Assembly (NCBI RefSeq): GCF_026420845.1
Contig: NZ_JAOWCB010000020.1
Span: forward strand, 1-64,000
DNA: 64,000 nt
Source: Streptomyces sp. PR69
GTDB taxonomy: Bacteria; Actinomycetota; Actinomycetes; Streptomycetales; Streptomycetaceae
Reading direction: 5' to 3'
Shown here: positions 11,744-20,936 of the stretch, piece by piece
Layout: the number at the start of each line of letters is the position of its first letter
How positions within the stretch are numbered: position 1 is the first letter of the stretch
Program-made: the position numbers and the translations under genes
The notes under the pieces: model-generated
The model's database searches: none
Seen by the model: the letters and a program-made list of their open reading frames with translations, nothing else
Told to the model about the DNA's origin: nothing

Positions 11744-12553
11744 ATGGTCACCGATCTGAAGGCCGACTGCGGGAGCTGCTTCGGGCTGTGCTGTGTCGCC
11801 CTGCCTTTCTCCGCATCCGCGGACTTCGCGGTCGACAAGGACGCCGGCGTCCCCTGCCGCAACCTTCAGGACGACTTCCGCTGCGGCATCCACGCCAGGC
11901 TCAGACAGAGCGGCTTCCCGGGCTGCACCGTCTACGACTGCTTCGGCGCGGGGCAGCGGGTCTCCCAGATCACCTTCGGCGGCCGCGACTGGCGGCAGGC
12001 GCCGGACGCGGCGGAGCGGATGTTCGCCGTGTTCCCCGTCGTACGACAGCTCCATGAGCTGCTCTGGTACCTGAACGAGGCACTGGCCCTGCGCCCGGCG
12101 CGCTCCCTCCACGCCGAGCTCCGCCGGCTGCGGGACGAGACCGAAGGGCTCGCGGCGGGCAGGCCGGAAGAGCTGGCGGAACTGGCCGTGGCCGAGCACC
12201 GCCAGCAGGTCAACGGCCTGCTGCTGCGCACCAGCGAGCTGGTGCGGGCACAGGCGCCGGGCGGACGGAAGAAGAGCCGCCGGGGCGCGGATCTGATCGG
12301 AGCCCGGCTCAGCGGGGCGGATCTGCGGGGCGCGGAGCTGCGCGGCGCGTATCTGATCGCGGCCGATCTGCGGGGTGCGGATCTGCGGCAGGCCGACTTC
12401 ATCGGGGCAGACCTGCGGGACGCGCAGCTCGCCGGGGCCGATCTGACCGACGCCTTCTTCCTCACCCAGATGCAGCTCAACGCGGCCCACGGCGACGACG
12501 CGACCCGGCTGCCCGCGGCACTGGCCCGGCCCGCGCACTGGACGGACCGCTGA
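11744..12553 (+). CDS. Pentapeptide-repeat protein with N-terminal Cys-rich domain
   Basis: Protein of 269 aa. The N-terminus has clustered cysteines (DCGSCFGLCCVAL, then PCRN, RCGIH, GCTVYDCFGAG), a pattern of a metal-binding YkgJ-like cluster. Residues about 95-175 are helical. From about 185 to 250 there are about ten A(D/E)LxG pentapeptides (GADLIGARLSGADLRGAEL) that should form a right-handed quadrilateral beta helix. Two in-frame ATGs (11735 and 11744) are possible; neither has a clear Shine-Dalgarno. Function is unknown; similar Streptomyces proteins are annotated only as pentapeptide-repeat proteins. Confidence 0.85.
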   Translation: MVTDLKADCGSCFGLCCVALPFSASADFAVDKDAGVPCRNLQDDFRCGIHARLRQSGFPGCTVYDCFGAGQRVSQITFGGRDWRQAPDAAERMFAVFPVVRQLHELLWYLNEALALRPARSLHAELRRLRDETEGLAAGRPEELAELAVAEHRQQVNGLLLRTSELVRAQAPGGRKKSRRGADLIGARLSGADLRGAELRGAYLIAADLRGADLRQADFIGADLRDAQLAGADLTDAFFLTQMQLNAAHGDDATRLPAALARPAHWTDR

Positions 12554-12623
12554 CCTGGATACTGGCCGCGCAGATGTGAGCAGATCCCGAGCGGTGGGGC
12601 AGCAGCGCATGAGGAGCGCCGAC

Positions 12624-13133
12624 GTGCACGACAACAGTACGGACGACAGCGGCACGGACAGTGGCGCGGGCGAGGGCATGGGCGGTGGTACGGGTGATGA
12701 GGCCGACCGCGAATTCCTGGCCCTGGAGCGGGAACTGGCCGTCTTCCTCCGCCGGGCCCGGGCGTCCTCCGGCGAGATGGCGCGCGAGGTGCACCCCGAG
12801 CTGGAACCCGCCGCCTATGGGCTGCTCGTACGGCTGGAGGAGGCGGGGGAGCAGCGGGCCACCGAGCTGGCGGGCTACTTCGGCGTGGGCAAGGCCACGA
12901 TGAGCCGGCAGCTGCGCGCCCTGGAACACCTCGGCCTGGTCACCCGCGAACCCGACCCCGCCGACGGCCGCGCCTCCCTCGTCCGGCTGACGGACGAGGG
13001 CCTGGACCGCTTCCGCCGGGTCCGGGACGCCCGCCGCGACCGCTATGTGCGCAAGCTCGCCGGCTGGGACCCCGGCGAGGTCGCAGAGCTGGCCCGCCTG
13101 CTGCACCAGCTCAACAAGCGCGCGGAAAGCTGA
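12624..13133 (+). CDS. MarR-family transcriptional regulator
   Basis: Regulator of 169 aa. After an acidic Gly/Asp-rich N-terminal tail (about 1-30) comes a standard MarR winged helix: dimerisation helix LALERELAVFLRRAR, recognition helix GVGKATMSRQLRALEHLG, and wing with TREPDPADGRASLVRLTDEG. The start GTG 12624 has GAGGAG seven bases upstream; ATG 12609 is an alternative. MarR proteins usually repress neighbouring transport or redox genes and respond to phenolic or oxidative ligands. No partner gene or operator is recognisable here. Confidence 0.92.
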   Translation: MHDNSTDDSGTDSGAGEGMGGGTGDEADREFLALERELAVFLRRARASSGEMAREVHPELEPAAYGLLVRLEEAGEQRATELAGYFGVGKATMSRQLRALEHLGLVTREPDPADGRASLVRLTDEGLDRFRRVRDARRDRYVRKLAGWDPGEVAELARLLHQLNKRAES

Positions 13134-13192
13134 CGCCCGAGCACCACGCGGAGCCGCCTTGCGCGGCCCACGCCGCGTCGCCCGGCCCGCGC

Positions 13193-13445
13193 CTCGTCAC
13201 GCGGGTGCGCGTGACCGCGCGGCGGTCGTGTCGTACGGCCGAGGGTGGCGTGTCGTGTGGGGGCGCGTCGTTGGCGCCGGTCGCGGCAGCGTCGGGCTGT
13301 GCCCCGTCATGCGGGTACGTGCGGTTGGGCGGCGGCCGTGTCCGTACGCCGACGGGGGGCGTGTCATGCGGACCGCGCCGCGTCACGCGGGAACGCATCG
13401 CCGTGCGGCGGCCGTGTCCTACGTCAACGGCCGCGCGTCGCGCCG
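13193..13445. repeat. Three imperfect repeats of about 70-110 bp in a gene-free stretch
   Basis: The 13134-13510 interval has no plausible gene. Most of it consists of three diverged copies starting near 13193, 13303 and 13378. Each begins with CGTCAYGCGGG and later has GCGGCGGYCGTGTC followed by a TACG-containing segment. CGCG-rich composition and variable unit length suggest repeated slippage or recombination. It separates the MarR gene from the convergent PP2C-like gene and may also terminate both. Confidence 0.65.
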
Positions 13446-13510
13446 GGCCGTCGTCACCGCGGTCGCGCCGTCGCGCCGTCGCGCGTCTGCGCGGATCCGC
13501 CGGTTCGCGG

Positions 13511-14302
13511 CTACAGCTCCGCGATGGCCGCCGTCGCGTCGTCGTGGAGCTTCCAGCGGATGACCTGCGTGCGCTGCTCCGCCGCGGAGGTCTCCAGCGC
13601 CCGAACCCGGTCGATCAGGCCCTGCGGCCCCTCCTTCCGGAGCACGGCCATACACGCGCTCCAGTCGCCCTCCTGGAACATGTCGACCCAGCGGGACGCG
13701 CCGTCCGTCAGCGCCGCGACCGCCCGCACCCGCGCCCGCGGGGTGCTGCCGGTCACCGCGCGCTCCGCGACGGCGGGGTCGGCCGCGGCGGTGAAGAAGC
13801 CGCCCTCCGCGTTCCGCAGCGCGTCCGCCGAGGCGTGGGTGCGCAGGGCCTCGCGGGGCAGCCGGTCGAGCCGGTCGTCGAGCACCGCCCGCACCGCGCC
13901 GTCCGGGGCCTGCAGCAGCAGCGTCGAATCGGACAGCACCAGATGCTCCACGGGGTCCGCCGGGCCGCCCCAGCGCACCAGCACCGCGGTCGCCTGGGGC
14001 GTACGCACGTGAGAAAGGTCACAGGTTTGGCGGTGGGAGTCCGCGGTGCGCCGGATTGCCTCCGCCAGGATCGCGGTCAGCGTCAGATCCCGCCGTGAAC
14101 CGGACAGTTCGACCAGCGCCCCGCCGAGCCGGGCCGTGAACCACGGCACGCCGTGTACACAGCCGTCTCCCCCCGCGGGCGGCGTCACGCCGTCCAGCAG
14201 CACCAGCGTGCCGCCCCGGCCAGTGGCGGGAAGGGCCGCAGAAGCCCAGTCCTCATTGGGGCGTTCGGGCGCGCCGGGGGAGGTGGCGAGTTCAAAGCGC
14301 AT
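13511..14302 (-). CDS. PP2C-like serine/threonine phosphatase-fold protein
   Basis: Protein of 263 aa with a degenerate PP2C-type (PPM) fold. It begins with FELATSPGAPERPNEDWAS, equivalent to the NEDR motif, then LVLLDGVTPP (the VVADGxG strand). HLVLSDSTLLL and AALTDGASRWVD correspond to later metal-site strands. Several canonical aspartates appear (Asp in NED, LLDG, LTDG), so activity is possible but not certain. Start ATG 14302. It is divergent from the conservon across a 387-base region. Role inferred only from fold. Confidence 0.7.
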   Translation of the reverse strand: MRFELATSPGAPERPNEDWASAALPATGRGGTLVLLDGVTPPAGGDGCVHGVPWFTARLGGALVELSGSRRDLTLTAILAEAIRRTADSHRQTCDLSHVRTPQATAVLVRWGGPADPVEHLVLSDSTLLLQAPDGAVRAVLDDRLDRLPREALRTHASADALRNAEGGFFTAAADPAVAERAVTGSTPRARVRAVAALTDGASRWVDMFQEGDWSACMAVLRKEGPQGLIDRVRALETSAAEQRTQVIRWKLHDDATAAIAEL

Positions 14303-14689
14303 GATCTCAAGTCTGCACGAGTCGCGCAGCGGACCTTCATGACGCCTCCGCAGGGTCTGCCGGTTTGCGCCATTGGTCCATACCTGCAGGTCAGACGCTT
14401 GCCGCGGCTTCCCAAGGCCGGCTCGCCGGGAATGCGGGCGGGCATCTTTCCAAAGGTTACGCGGAAGATCCAGCCAACGTGCCGTACGGCCTCGATGCGG
14501 CCGCACGGGCGAGTTGTTCGCCAACTCCCGAGTGTTGTTCACTCGTTCAGGTGGCGGAGCGGCCGATGCGCGCCTCCCTCCCAAGTGCGCTGGAATGGTC
14601 GTCAACCGTGCCAGGGGTGGGATCTCGCGTGTGACCGGTCGTCATCTCTGCTTCATGGGTGGACGAGTCAAGCAGGATTGCGAGCACCG
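14303..14689. promoter_or_regulatory. Divergent promoter region between the PP2C-like gene and the conservon
   Basis: 387 bases without a gene, AT-richer than the flanks. A 6-bp inverted repeat with a 5-base loop (CGAGTG-TTGTT-CACTCG, 14529-14545) is the only clear symmetrical element and could be an operator. No -10/-35 pair stands out. Confidence 0.5.
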
Positions 14690-17431
14690 GTGCAGAAGAA
14701 GCGGCCTCAGGACAACGGCGGCAGGCCGGAGCCGGGCGTCACCCCGGACCAGGGCGGCACAAGCCCCGACGTCGCCGACGTCCCCGTCGGCCGTGGCCGC
14801 CACGTGCGCGTCCGCCGCCGTCTCGTCGCGGGCGTCGCCGTCATCACCCTCGCCGTCGCCGGGGCCGGCGCGCCCGGCGTCCTCGCCGCCGCCGACCGGC
14901 TGACCGAGTCCCAGCGGCTGGCCACCCTGGCCGCACTCAACCGCCAGGCCGTCACCCTGGCGCACTCCCTCGCGGACGAGCGGGACGACGTCACCGTGTA
15001 CATCGCGGCCGGCCGCGAGGACCGGTCCGGCGAAGAGTCCGGTGACAACGGCGACAGCGGCGGCGAGCGGCAAAAGGCATCCGACGACCACCGCGCCCGC
15101 GTCGACCGGCAGATCGAGGAAATCCGCGGCGAACTCACCGGCGACCACGAGGAGCTGGGCCGCGAGCTGGCCGCCCTGACCTCCGTACGCCGCACCGCGC
15201 TCACCGGCAAGGGCTCCGCGGAGGACGCCCACCGGGCCTACACCCAGATCATCGCGGGCCTCCAGGCCCTCGCCGGCGAACTGGCCGACAAGACCCCTGC
15301 CCGCGCCGCCGAAACCCCCCGCGCGCCCGCCGCCCTCGGCCGGGCGGTCGAACAGGCCGGCGCCACCCGCGGACTGCTGCTCGCCGCGCTCGCCGTGCCC
15401 CGCGAGGAGAGCACCCCGACGCTCGACCCCGTCACCGGCCTGCCGGTGCAGAGCGACGAGCCCGACGCCGACGACCAGGCACGCGACGCGCTCAGCGCCG
15501 CCGCCCAGCAGGCCCGGGTCCGGGAGCTGGCCGCCCTCGCCGACTTCGACCAGGCCGCCGGAAAGGAGGCCCGTGACTCGCTCGCCGCGACCGTCAGCGG
15601 GCCGGAGGTCAAGGCCGCGGAGGGGCATCTCGCCCGTCTCGCCGGCCGGCCGGCGCTGAGCGAGACCGACCTGGAGACGAACCCCGAGGACGTCGCCGCC
15701 GCGCTCACCGCGCGCATCGAGCAGATGCGCGGCGTCGAGTCGTCCCTCGCCACCGACCAGGTCGAGCGGTTCGAGGAGCTGCGCGACGACGACGTCACCG
15801 CGCTGGAGCTGCGTATCGCGCTCCTCGGCGGGGTGATCGTCCTGACCGTCGGCGCATGCGCCGCCATCGCCCGGACGCTGACCCGCCCGCTCGCCGCGGT
15901 GCGCATCGGGGCCGCGCGGCTCGCCGACGCTCCCGCGCCCGAGACGGCAGAGCCGGTGCGCTTCACCGGCCGCAACGATGAATTCGCGCAGGTCGTACGG
16001 TCCCTGAACACCCTGCACGGCAAGCTGCGCGAGCTCTCCGCGCGCGTACGGCGGCTCGACGGCGAACAGGCCGCAGGCGTCGCGGAACGCGTCGACCTGG
16101 CCCGCGAGCGCGACGCCCTCACCGCCGAACTGGCCGCCGCCCGAGCCGAACTCCAGGAGCGCACCGGCGAGATCTCAGCCGAACTGCTCCGGCTGCGCCG
16201 CACCGTCAAGCACACCTTCGTCAATCTCTCGCTGCGCAACCTCGGGCTCGTCGACCGTCAGCTCTCCGTCATCGAGAAGCTGGAGGAGCGCGAGCAGGAC
16301 CCCGAGCGGCTCGCCACCTTCTTCAAGCTCGACCACATGGCCACGGTCATGCGCCGCCACAGCGAGAACCTCCTCGTCCTGGCCGGGGCCGAACACGGCC
16401 ACGGCCACCCGGGGCCGGTGCCGCTCGTCGATGTGCTGCGCGCCGCGGTCAGCGAGATCGAGCGTTACGAGCGGGTTGTCATCCAGTCCGTGCCCCCGCA
16501 CACCCGGGTCGCCGGGTTCGCCGCGGACGATGTGAGCCATCTCGTCGCGGAACTGCTGGAGAACGCCACCTCCTTCTCCCCGCCCGACGCCGGCGTCGAG
16601 CTGTCGGGCTGGCTGCTGCAGAACGGCGAGGTCATGCTCTCCGTGCAGGACGCGGGCATCGGGATGACGCCCGCCCGCATGGAGGAGCTGAACGCGCGCC
16701 TGGCGGACCCGGAGCCGTACGAGAACGGGCCCGGCGACGACGAGGGCGAGGGGCTCGGCCTGCGGGTCGCCGCGCTGCTGGCCGCTCGGCACGGCGTACG
16801 GGTCCAGCTGCGCGAGCACAAGCAGGGGGGCATCACGGCGGTGGTCGTCCTTCCGCAGGCGCTGCTGCCTGAGGGACAGGCTCCGGTCGCCGCTGCCGCC
16901 CCCGCCGTGCAGCTGCCGGGTTCGCAGGCCGAGGCCAACTCCAATGCGCTGCCGACGAGTCCGCGCCGTGCCGTGGAGCCGCGGGACTCCAGGGAGGCGA
17001 CGCACGAGCGGACGCCTGACCTGGTGGACCAGGAGACGGTGGAGATCCGGCTGCCGGAGCCCGCCCGCGCGCCGGAGCCCGTGTCGGAATCGGAGCCAGG
17101 ATCGGAGCCGGAGCTGGCGCCGGGGCCGCTCGCGGAGGCCGACCCGGTGCCTGAGCCGGAGCCGGAGTCTTCGTATCGGCTCACGGACAAGGGACTGCCC
17201 AAGCGCGTCCCGCAGTCCGTCCAGACCGCCGCGGCCGACGCCGACCGGACCCAGAGCGTGGACGCGGAAGACCTCCGCCGCAGGCTCGGCGGCTTCCAGC
17301 AGGGTGCGAAGGACGGCCGCCGGGACGCCGCGGCCGAGATCGAAGCGAGCGCGGCGACAACCGCGACGACAACCACGGATGAGGCGCCAGAAGAAGAATC
17401 GGGGGACACAGTCGAGGAGGCACGCAGTTGA
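14690..17431 (+). CDS. cvnA: Conservon sensor kinase-like protein CvnA
   Basis: Membrane sensor of 913 aa, first gene of a conservon. A cytoplasmic tail is followed by TM1 (about 48-70), an extracellular nitrate/nitrite-sensor-type helical domain (about 75-370), TM2 (about 375-400), HAMP (about 400-460), a coiled coil (about 460-520), and a HATPase with ELLENATSFSPP, DAGIGM and GLGLRVAA. There is no normal HisKA motif, typical of CvnA. The C-terminal 250 residues are a Pro/Glu/Ser-rich, disordered tail (repeated EPEPE). Start GTG 14690, beginning with QKKRPQ, matches the family although the Shine-Dalgarno is weak. In this family CvnA, B, C and D assemble at the membrane like a eukaryotic G-protein-coupled system. 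Confidence 0.9.
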   Translation: MQKKRPQDNGGRPEPGVTPDQGGTSPDVADVPVGRGRHVRVRRRLVAGVAVITLAVAGAGAPGVLAAADRLTESQRLATLAALNRQAVTLAHSLADERDDVTVYIAAGREDRSGEESGDNGDSGGERQKASDDHRARVDRQIEEIRGELTGDHEELGRELAALTSVRRTALTGKGSAEDAHRAYTQIIAGLQALAGELADKTPARAAETPRAPAALGRAVEQAGATRGLLLAALAVPREESTPTLDPVTGLPVQSDEPDADDQARDALSAAAQQARVRELAALADFDQAAGKEARDSLAATVSGPEVKAAEGHLARLAGRPALSETDLETNPEDVAAALTARIEQMRGVESSLATDQVERFEELRDDDVTALELRIALLGGVIVLTVGACAAIARTLTRPLAAVRIGAARLADAPAPETAEPVRFTGRNDEFAQVVRSLNTLHGKLRELSARVRRLDGEQAAGVAERVDLARERDALTAELAAARAELQERTGEISAELLRLRRTVKHTFVNLSLRNLGLVDRQLSVIEKLEEREQDPERLATFFKLDHMATVMRRHSENLLVLAGAEHGHGHPGPVPLVDVLRAAVSEIERYERVVIQSVPPHTRVAGFAADDVSHLVAELLENATSFSPPDAGVELSGWLLQNGEVMLSVQDAGIGMTPARMEELNARLADPEPYENGPGDDEGEGLGLRVAALLAARHGVRVQLREHKQGGITAVVVLPQALLPEGQAPVAAAAPAVQLPGSQAEANSNALPTSPRRAVEPRDSREATHERTPDLVDQETVEIRLPEPARAPEPVSESEPGSEPELAPGPLAEADPVPEPEPESSYRLTDKGLPKRVPQSVQTAAADADRTQSVDAEDLRRRLGGFQQGAKDGRRDAAAEIEASAATTATTTTDEAPEEESGDTVEEARS

Positions 17432-17955
17432 CTGCGACCGGCACGTTCGCCCTGAGCAAGGAAGCCCGCAATCTGCACTGGTTGCTGGGCAATCTCGTCG
17501 AGGAGGTGCCAGGGGTGCGCTCCGTCGCCGTCGTCTCGTCCGACGGGCTCCTGCTGCTCTCCTCGGACCCCGGCGAGAACGCGGCCCCCGCCGCCCCCCG
17601 CCCCAAGGGCCCCAGGGGCTCCAGCGCGGACCTCGCCACCATCGTCTCCGGCCTCGCCAGCCTCACCGTCGGCGCGGCGAAGCTGATGGACGGCGGCCAG
17701 GTCAAACAGACCATGGTCGCCATGCAGGAGGGCAGCGTCTTCGTGATGTCCATCAGCGACGGCTCGCTGCTCGGCGTGCACGCGGCCCCCGACTGCGACA
17801 TGAGCGTCGTCGCCTACCACATGGCGATGTTCGTCGGCCGGGCCGGCCATGTGCTCACCCCCGAACTCCGCAGCGAACTGCGCAAGTCCATGGCGGCCGG
17901 CCCCGGCCGCCATGGAGCCGGCCCCGGCCGCGCGGAGAGGGAGGCCGCTCGATGA
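17428..17955 (+). CDS. cvnB: Roadblock/LC7-domain protein CvnB
   Basis: Conservon component of 175 aa with a Roadblock/LC7 fold (about 15-125: LHWLLGNLVEEVPGVRSVAV, SSDGLLLLSS, MQEGSVFVMSISDGS). Such proteins regulate small GTPases (MglB-like), here presumably the CvnD encoded two genes on. It starts with TTG at 17428, overlapping the cvnA stop by four bases, with GAGGAGG seven bases upstream. The C-terminal 40 residues are Gly/Arg-rich and disordered. Confidence 0.93.
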   Translation: MTATGTFALSKEARNLHWLLGNLVEEVPGVRSVAVVSSDGLLLLSSDPGENAAPAAPRPKGPRGSSADLATIVSGLASLTVGAAKLMDGGQVKQTMVAMQEGSVFVMSISDGSLLGVHAAPDCDMSVVAYHMAMFVGRAGHVLTPELRSELRKSMAAGPGRHGAGPGRAEREAAR

Positions 17956-18359
17956 CGCCGACGCCCCTTCCCGGCCTTCCCGTGCGCGGCGCGGGCAGCC
18001 GCCCGGCCCGTGTCCGCCCGTACTCGCTCACCGGCGGCCGCACCCGCTTCGGCCATGTCCTGCTCGTCGAGACGTTCGTCGCCGCGCTCGACGCGCCGCC
18101 CGACCGCAAGGAACTCCCCAACGGCAGCCTCGCCACCCGCGTCATGCCCGAACTGCGCGCGATCGTCGAGCTGTGCCGCCGTATGCGTACCGTCGCCGAG
18201 ATCTCAGCGCTGCTGAAGATGCCGCTGGGCGTCGTCCGGGTGCTGCTGAGCGACCTGGCCGACCAGGGAAAGATCCGTGTGTACGGGACCGGGCACGGGC
18301 CCGGCAGACCCGACCGCGCGCTGCTCGAAAGGGTGCTGAGTGGACTCCGCCGCCTCTGA
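17952..18359 (+). CDS. cvnC: DUF742 protein CvnC
   Basis: 135 aa with a DUF742 domain: RPYSLTGGRTRFG near residue 20, then a winged-helix-like part with CRRMRTVAEISALLKMPLGV and VRVLLSDLADQGKIRVYG. This is the standard third conservon member and probably links sensor and GTPase. ATG 17952 overlaps the cvnB stop (ATGA). Its 3' end overlaps cvnD by 20 bases, so the four genes are translationally coupled. Confidence 0.92.
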   Translation: MTPTPLPGLPVRGAGSRPARVRPYSLTGGRTRFGHVLLVETFVAALDAPPDRKELPNGSLATRVMPELRAIVELCRRMRTVAEISALLKMPLGVVRVLLSDLADQGKIRVYGTGHGPGRPDRALLERVLSGLRRL

Positions 18360-19038
18360 CACGCTCCCCGCCCGCTCCCACCCCGAGGCCGGCCCCCGCG
18401 ACACAGCGGCGGCCGACGCCGACGGCCCGCGGCCGGACCGGCGCCCGCAGCCCGAAGACGGCGCGCAGGCCTGGCAGCTGGATCTGACCCGGGCCCCGAC
18501 GGCGGCGAAGATCGTGGTCGCGGGCGGCTTCGGCGTCGGCAAGACCACCTTCGTCGGCTCGGTCTCGGAGATCACTCCGCTGCAGACCGAGGCGCTGATG
18601 ACGCAGGCCAGCGAGGACACGGACGACCTGTCCGCGACGCCGGAGAAGCTGACCACCACGGTGGCCATGGACTTCGGCCGGATCACTCTGGACGAGGACC
18701 TGGTCCTGTATCTGTTCGGCACGCCAGGCCAGCAGCGCTTCTGGTTCATGTGGGACGACCTGGTGCGCGGCGCCATCGGCGCGGTCGTGATGGCCGACAC
18801 CCGGCGGCTGTCGGACTGCTTCCCTGCGCTCGACTACTTCGAGAGCTGCGGACTGCCGTACGTGGTCGCCGTGAACCACTTCGAGGGGACCGCCTCCTAC
18901 GAGGCGGAGGATGTGCGGGAGGCGCTGACCGTGCCGCCGCACGTACCGGTTCTGATCATGGATGCGCGCAAGCGGGTCACGGTGGTCGAGTCGCTGCTTG
19001 CGCTGGTCGCGCAGGCGCTGGACGCCACCCCCGAATAG
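18340..19038 (+). CDS. cvnD: Conservon small GTPase CvnD
   Basis: ATP/GTP-binding protein of 232 aa. A Pro/Asp-rich N-terminus (about 1-45) precedes the G domain with P-loop GGFGVGKTTFVGS (about 62-74), the switch/G3 region LYLFGTPGQQRFWFMWDDL, and VVAVNHFEG in the NKxD position (His replaces Lys, common in this family). It acts as the molecular switch of the conservon at the membrane. GTG 18340 lies inside the end of cvnC. Confidence 0.93.
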   Translation: MDSAASDTLPARSHPEAGPRDTAAADADGPRPDRRPQPEDGAQAWQLDLTRAPTAAKIVVAGGFGVGKTTFVGSVSEITPLQTEALMTQASEDTDDLSATPEKLTTTVAMDFGRITLDEDLVLYLFGTPGQQRFWFMWDDLVRGAIGAVVMADTRRLSDCFPALDYFESCGLPYVVAVNHFEGTASYEAEDVREALTVPPHVPVLIMDARKRVTVVESLLALVAQALDATPE

Positions 19039-19071
19039 CCCCACGCAGTGAAAGGGACGAGGGACAGGTCT

Positions 19072-20307
19072 ATGCGGAAGATTCTGATAGTCGGGGCCGG
19101 GCAGTCCGGGCTGCAGCTCGCGCTGGGGCTGCAGGCACAGGGGTACGAGGTCACCCTGATGTCCAACCGCACCGCGGACGAGATCAGGACCGGTCGGGTC
19201 ATGTCCACGCAGTGCATGTTCCACACGGCGCTGCAGCACGAGCGGGACCTCGGCCTCAACTTCTGGGAGTCCCAGGCCCCGAAGATCGAGGGCCTCGGCG
19301 TCTCCGTCGCCGGGCCGGAGGGCGCGCGGCCCATCGACTGGGTGGGGCGGCTGGACGGCTACGCCCAGTCCGTCGACCAGCGGGTCAAGATGGCCGGCTG
19401 GATGGAGACGTTCGCGCAGCGCGGCGGACAGCTGGTCATCCACGGCGCGGCAGTCTCCGACCTGGACTACTTCTCCCGCACCTACGACCTGGTACTCGTC
19501 GCGGCGGGCAAGGGCGAACTGGTGTCGATGTTCGGCCGGGACGCGGAGCGCTCCCCGTACACCGAGCCCCAGCGCGCACTGGCCGTCGCCTATGTCCACG
19601 GCCTCGGCCCGCGGCCGGAACACCCCGGCTTCGACGCGGTGCGCTGCAATCTGGTGCCCGGCGTGGGCGAACTCTTCATCATGCCGACGCTGACGACGAG
19701 CGGGCGGGCCGACATCCTGTTCTGGGAGGGCATCCCCGGCGGGCCGCTGGACGTCTTCTCCGGCGTCAAGGACCCCGCCGAGCATCTGTCGCTCACCCTC
19801 AAGCTGATGGAGCGCTTCACCCCGTGGGAGCACGCACGGGCGACGAAGGCCGAACTGACCGACGCGAACGGCACCCTGGCCGGGCGGTACGCCCCGACCG
19901 TCCGCAACCCCGTCGGACGGCTGCCCGGAGGCGGCCTCGTCCTCGGCGTAGCCGATGTGGTCGTCGCCAACGACCCCATCACCGGCCAGGGCTCCAACTC
20001 GGCGTCCAAGTGCGCGGCCGCCTACCTCGCCGCCATCGTGGAGCGGGGCGAGGAGCCCTTCGACGAGGCCTGGATGCGGGCGACGTTCGACGCGTACTGG
20101 GACACCGCGCGGCACGTCACCAAGTGGACCAACGCCATGCTGGGCGCCCCGCCGGAGCACGTCCTCAACCTCATCGGCGCGGCGGGGGGCCTGCCGGCGG
20201 TCGCGGACCGGTTCGCGAACGGCTTCAACGACCCCGCGGACTTCGAGAACTACTTCTACGATCCGGAGAAGACGGAGGCGCTGCTGGAGGGGGCGGCGGC
20301 CCAGTAG
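19072..20307 (+). CDS. FAD-dependent monooxygenase of the styrene/indole monooxygenase type
   Basis: Protein of 411 aa related to StyA/indole monooxygenase components. The N-terminal FAD Rossmann motif is ILIVGAGQSGLQLALGLQAQG, followed by the family-typical RTADEIRTGRVMSTQCMFH. The second FAD motif is GLVLGVADVVVANDPITGQGSNSASKCA near residue 300. StyA-type enzymes epoxidise aromatic alkenes using FADH2 from a separate reductase, and no reductase gene is adjacent. It lies 33 bases after cvnD on the same strand, so it is probably the effector gene of this conservon. The natural substrate is unknown. Confidence 0.88.
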   Translation: MRKILIVGAGQSGLQLALGLQAQGYEVTLMSNRTADEIRTGRVMSTQCMFHTALQHERDLGLNFWESQAPKIEGLGVSVAGPEGARPIDWVGRLDGYAQSVDQRVKMAGWMETFAQRGGQLVIHGAAVSDLDYFSRTYDLVLVAAGKGELVSMFGRDAERSPYTEPQRALAVAYVHGLGPRPEHPGFDAVRCNLVPGVGELFIMPTLTTSGRADILFWEGIPGGPLDVFSGVKDPAEHLSLTLKLMERFTPWEHARATKAELTDANGTLAGRYAPTVRNPVGRLPGGGLVLGVADVVVANDPITGQGSNSASKCAAAYLAAIVERGEEPFDEAWMRATFDAYWDTARHVTKWTNAMLGAPPEHVLNLIGAAGGLPAVADRFANGFNDPADFENYFYDPEKTEALLEGAAAQ

Positions 20308-20936
20308 GCGGCGGCCGGTGGGTCTTTCCCCCACCCCTCCCCCTACGCCCTGGGGGCGTGCGGGGACCCCCACTTCCCGTAACTGGGGCTGAAGCCCCAG
20401 AACCCGTGCGGGGGCTCCGCCCCCGGACCCCCGCGCCTCAATCGCCGGCGAGGCTGGACATGCGCTTCCAACGCCAGGCGGGCTGGGATTTGGCGCAGCC
20501 AAATTAAGCCCGTTGGGGGCACCTCCGTGGGGGTACCCCCGGACGGAGTCTGGGGGAGGAGTCTGGGGGAGGTAGCTGGGGGAGTTTGCGGACACGGCCT
20601 TCAGGCCGTACCGGGGGCGGCGGCGCGAAGCTGCCGCCTGCCAGAGGGGGGGGCCGCGGGGCGCCAGCCCCGCAGCCCCTCCTCCGAAGGGGGGTCTGGG
20701 GGCGGAGCCCCCAGTTCCTGGAAATGGGGGGTCCCCCTACGCCTGGGAGGGCGTGGTGGACCCACCCCGAAACCACCCTGAAACCAGGGGCTCCGCCCCA
20801 ATCGCCGGTCGCCCCGGTGCCTGCCGGGGCGGGGCGGCACGGGCCCGCGCGGAGGGCCGGGCAGGTCGGGGGTGCGGGGGCGGAGCCCCCGCTTGGTGGG
20901 CGGGTGGGTGGGGGGAAGGCACCGTGCGCGGTACGG
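20308..20936. repeat. Repeat-rich intergenic region with several GC dyads
   Basis: A 629-base spacer between convergent genes, with no supported gene. It holds a 43-bp copy (20331-20373) of the element seen at 7471-7513, a degraded copy at 20731-20766, the dyads CTGGGGCTGAAGCCCCAG (about 20383-20400), GGGGGCTCCGCCCCC (about 20411-20425), GGGGGCGGAGCCCCC (about 20699-20713 and 20877-20891), and a directly repeated GTCTGGGGGAGGA/T near 20549-20574. These are typical Streptomyces intergenic palindromes; the first ones should terminate both flanking genes. Confidence 0.75.

Noticed and set aside
20308..20936. GC-rich dyads considered as insertion-sequence ends
   Set aside because: There is no transposase frame and no target duplication; they match ordinary Streptomyces intergenic palindromes.
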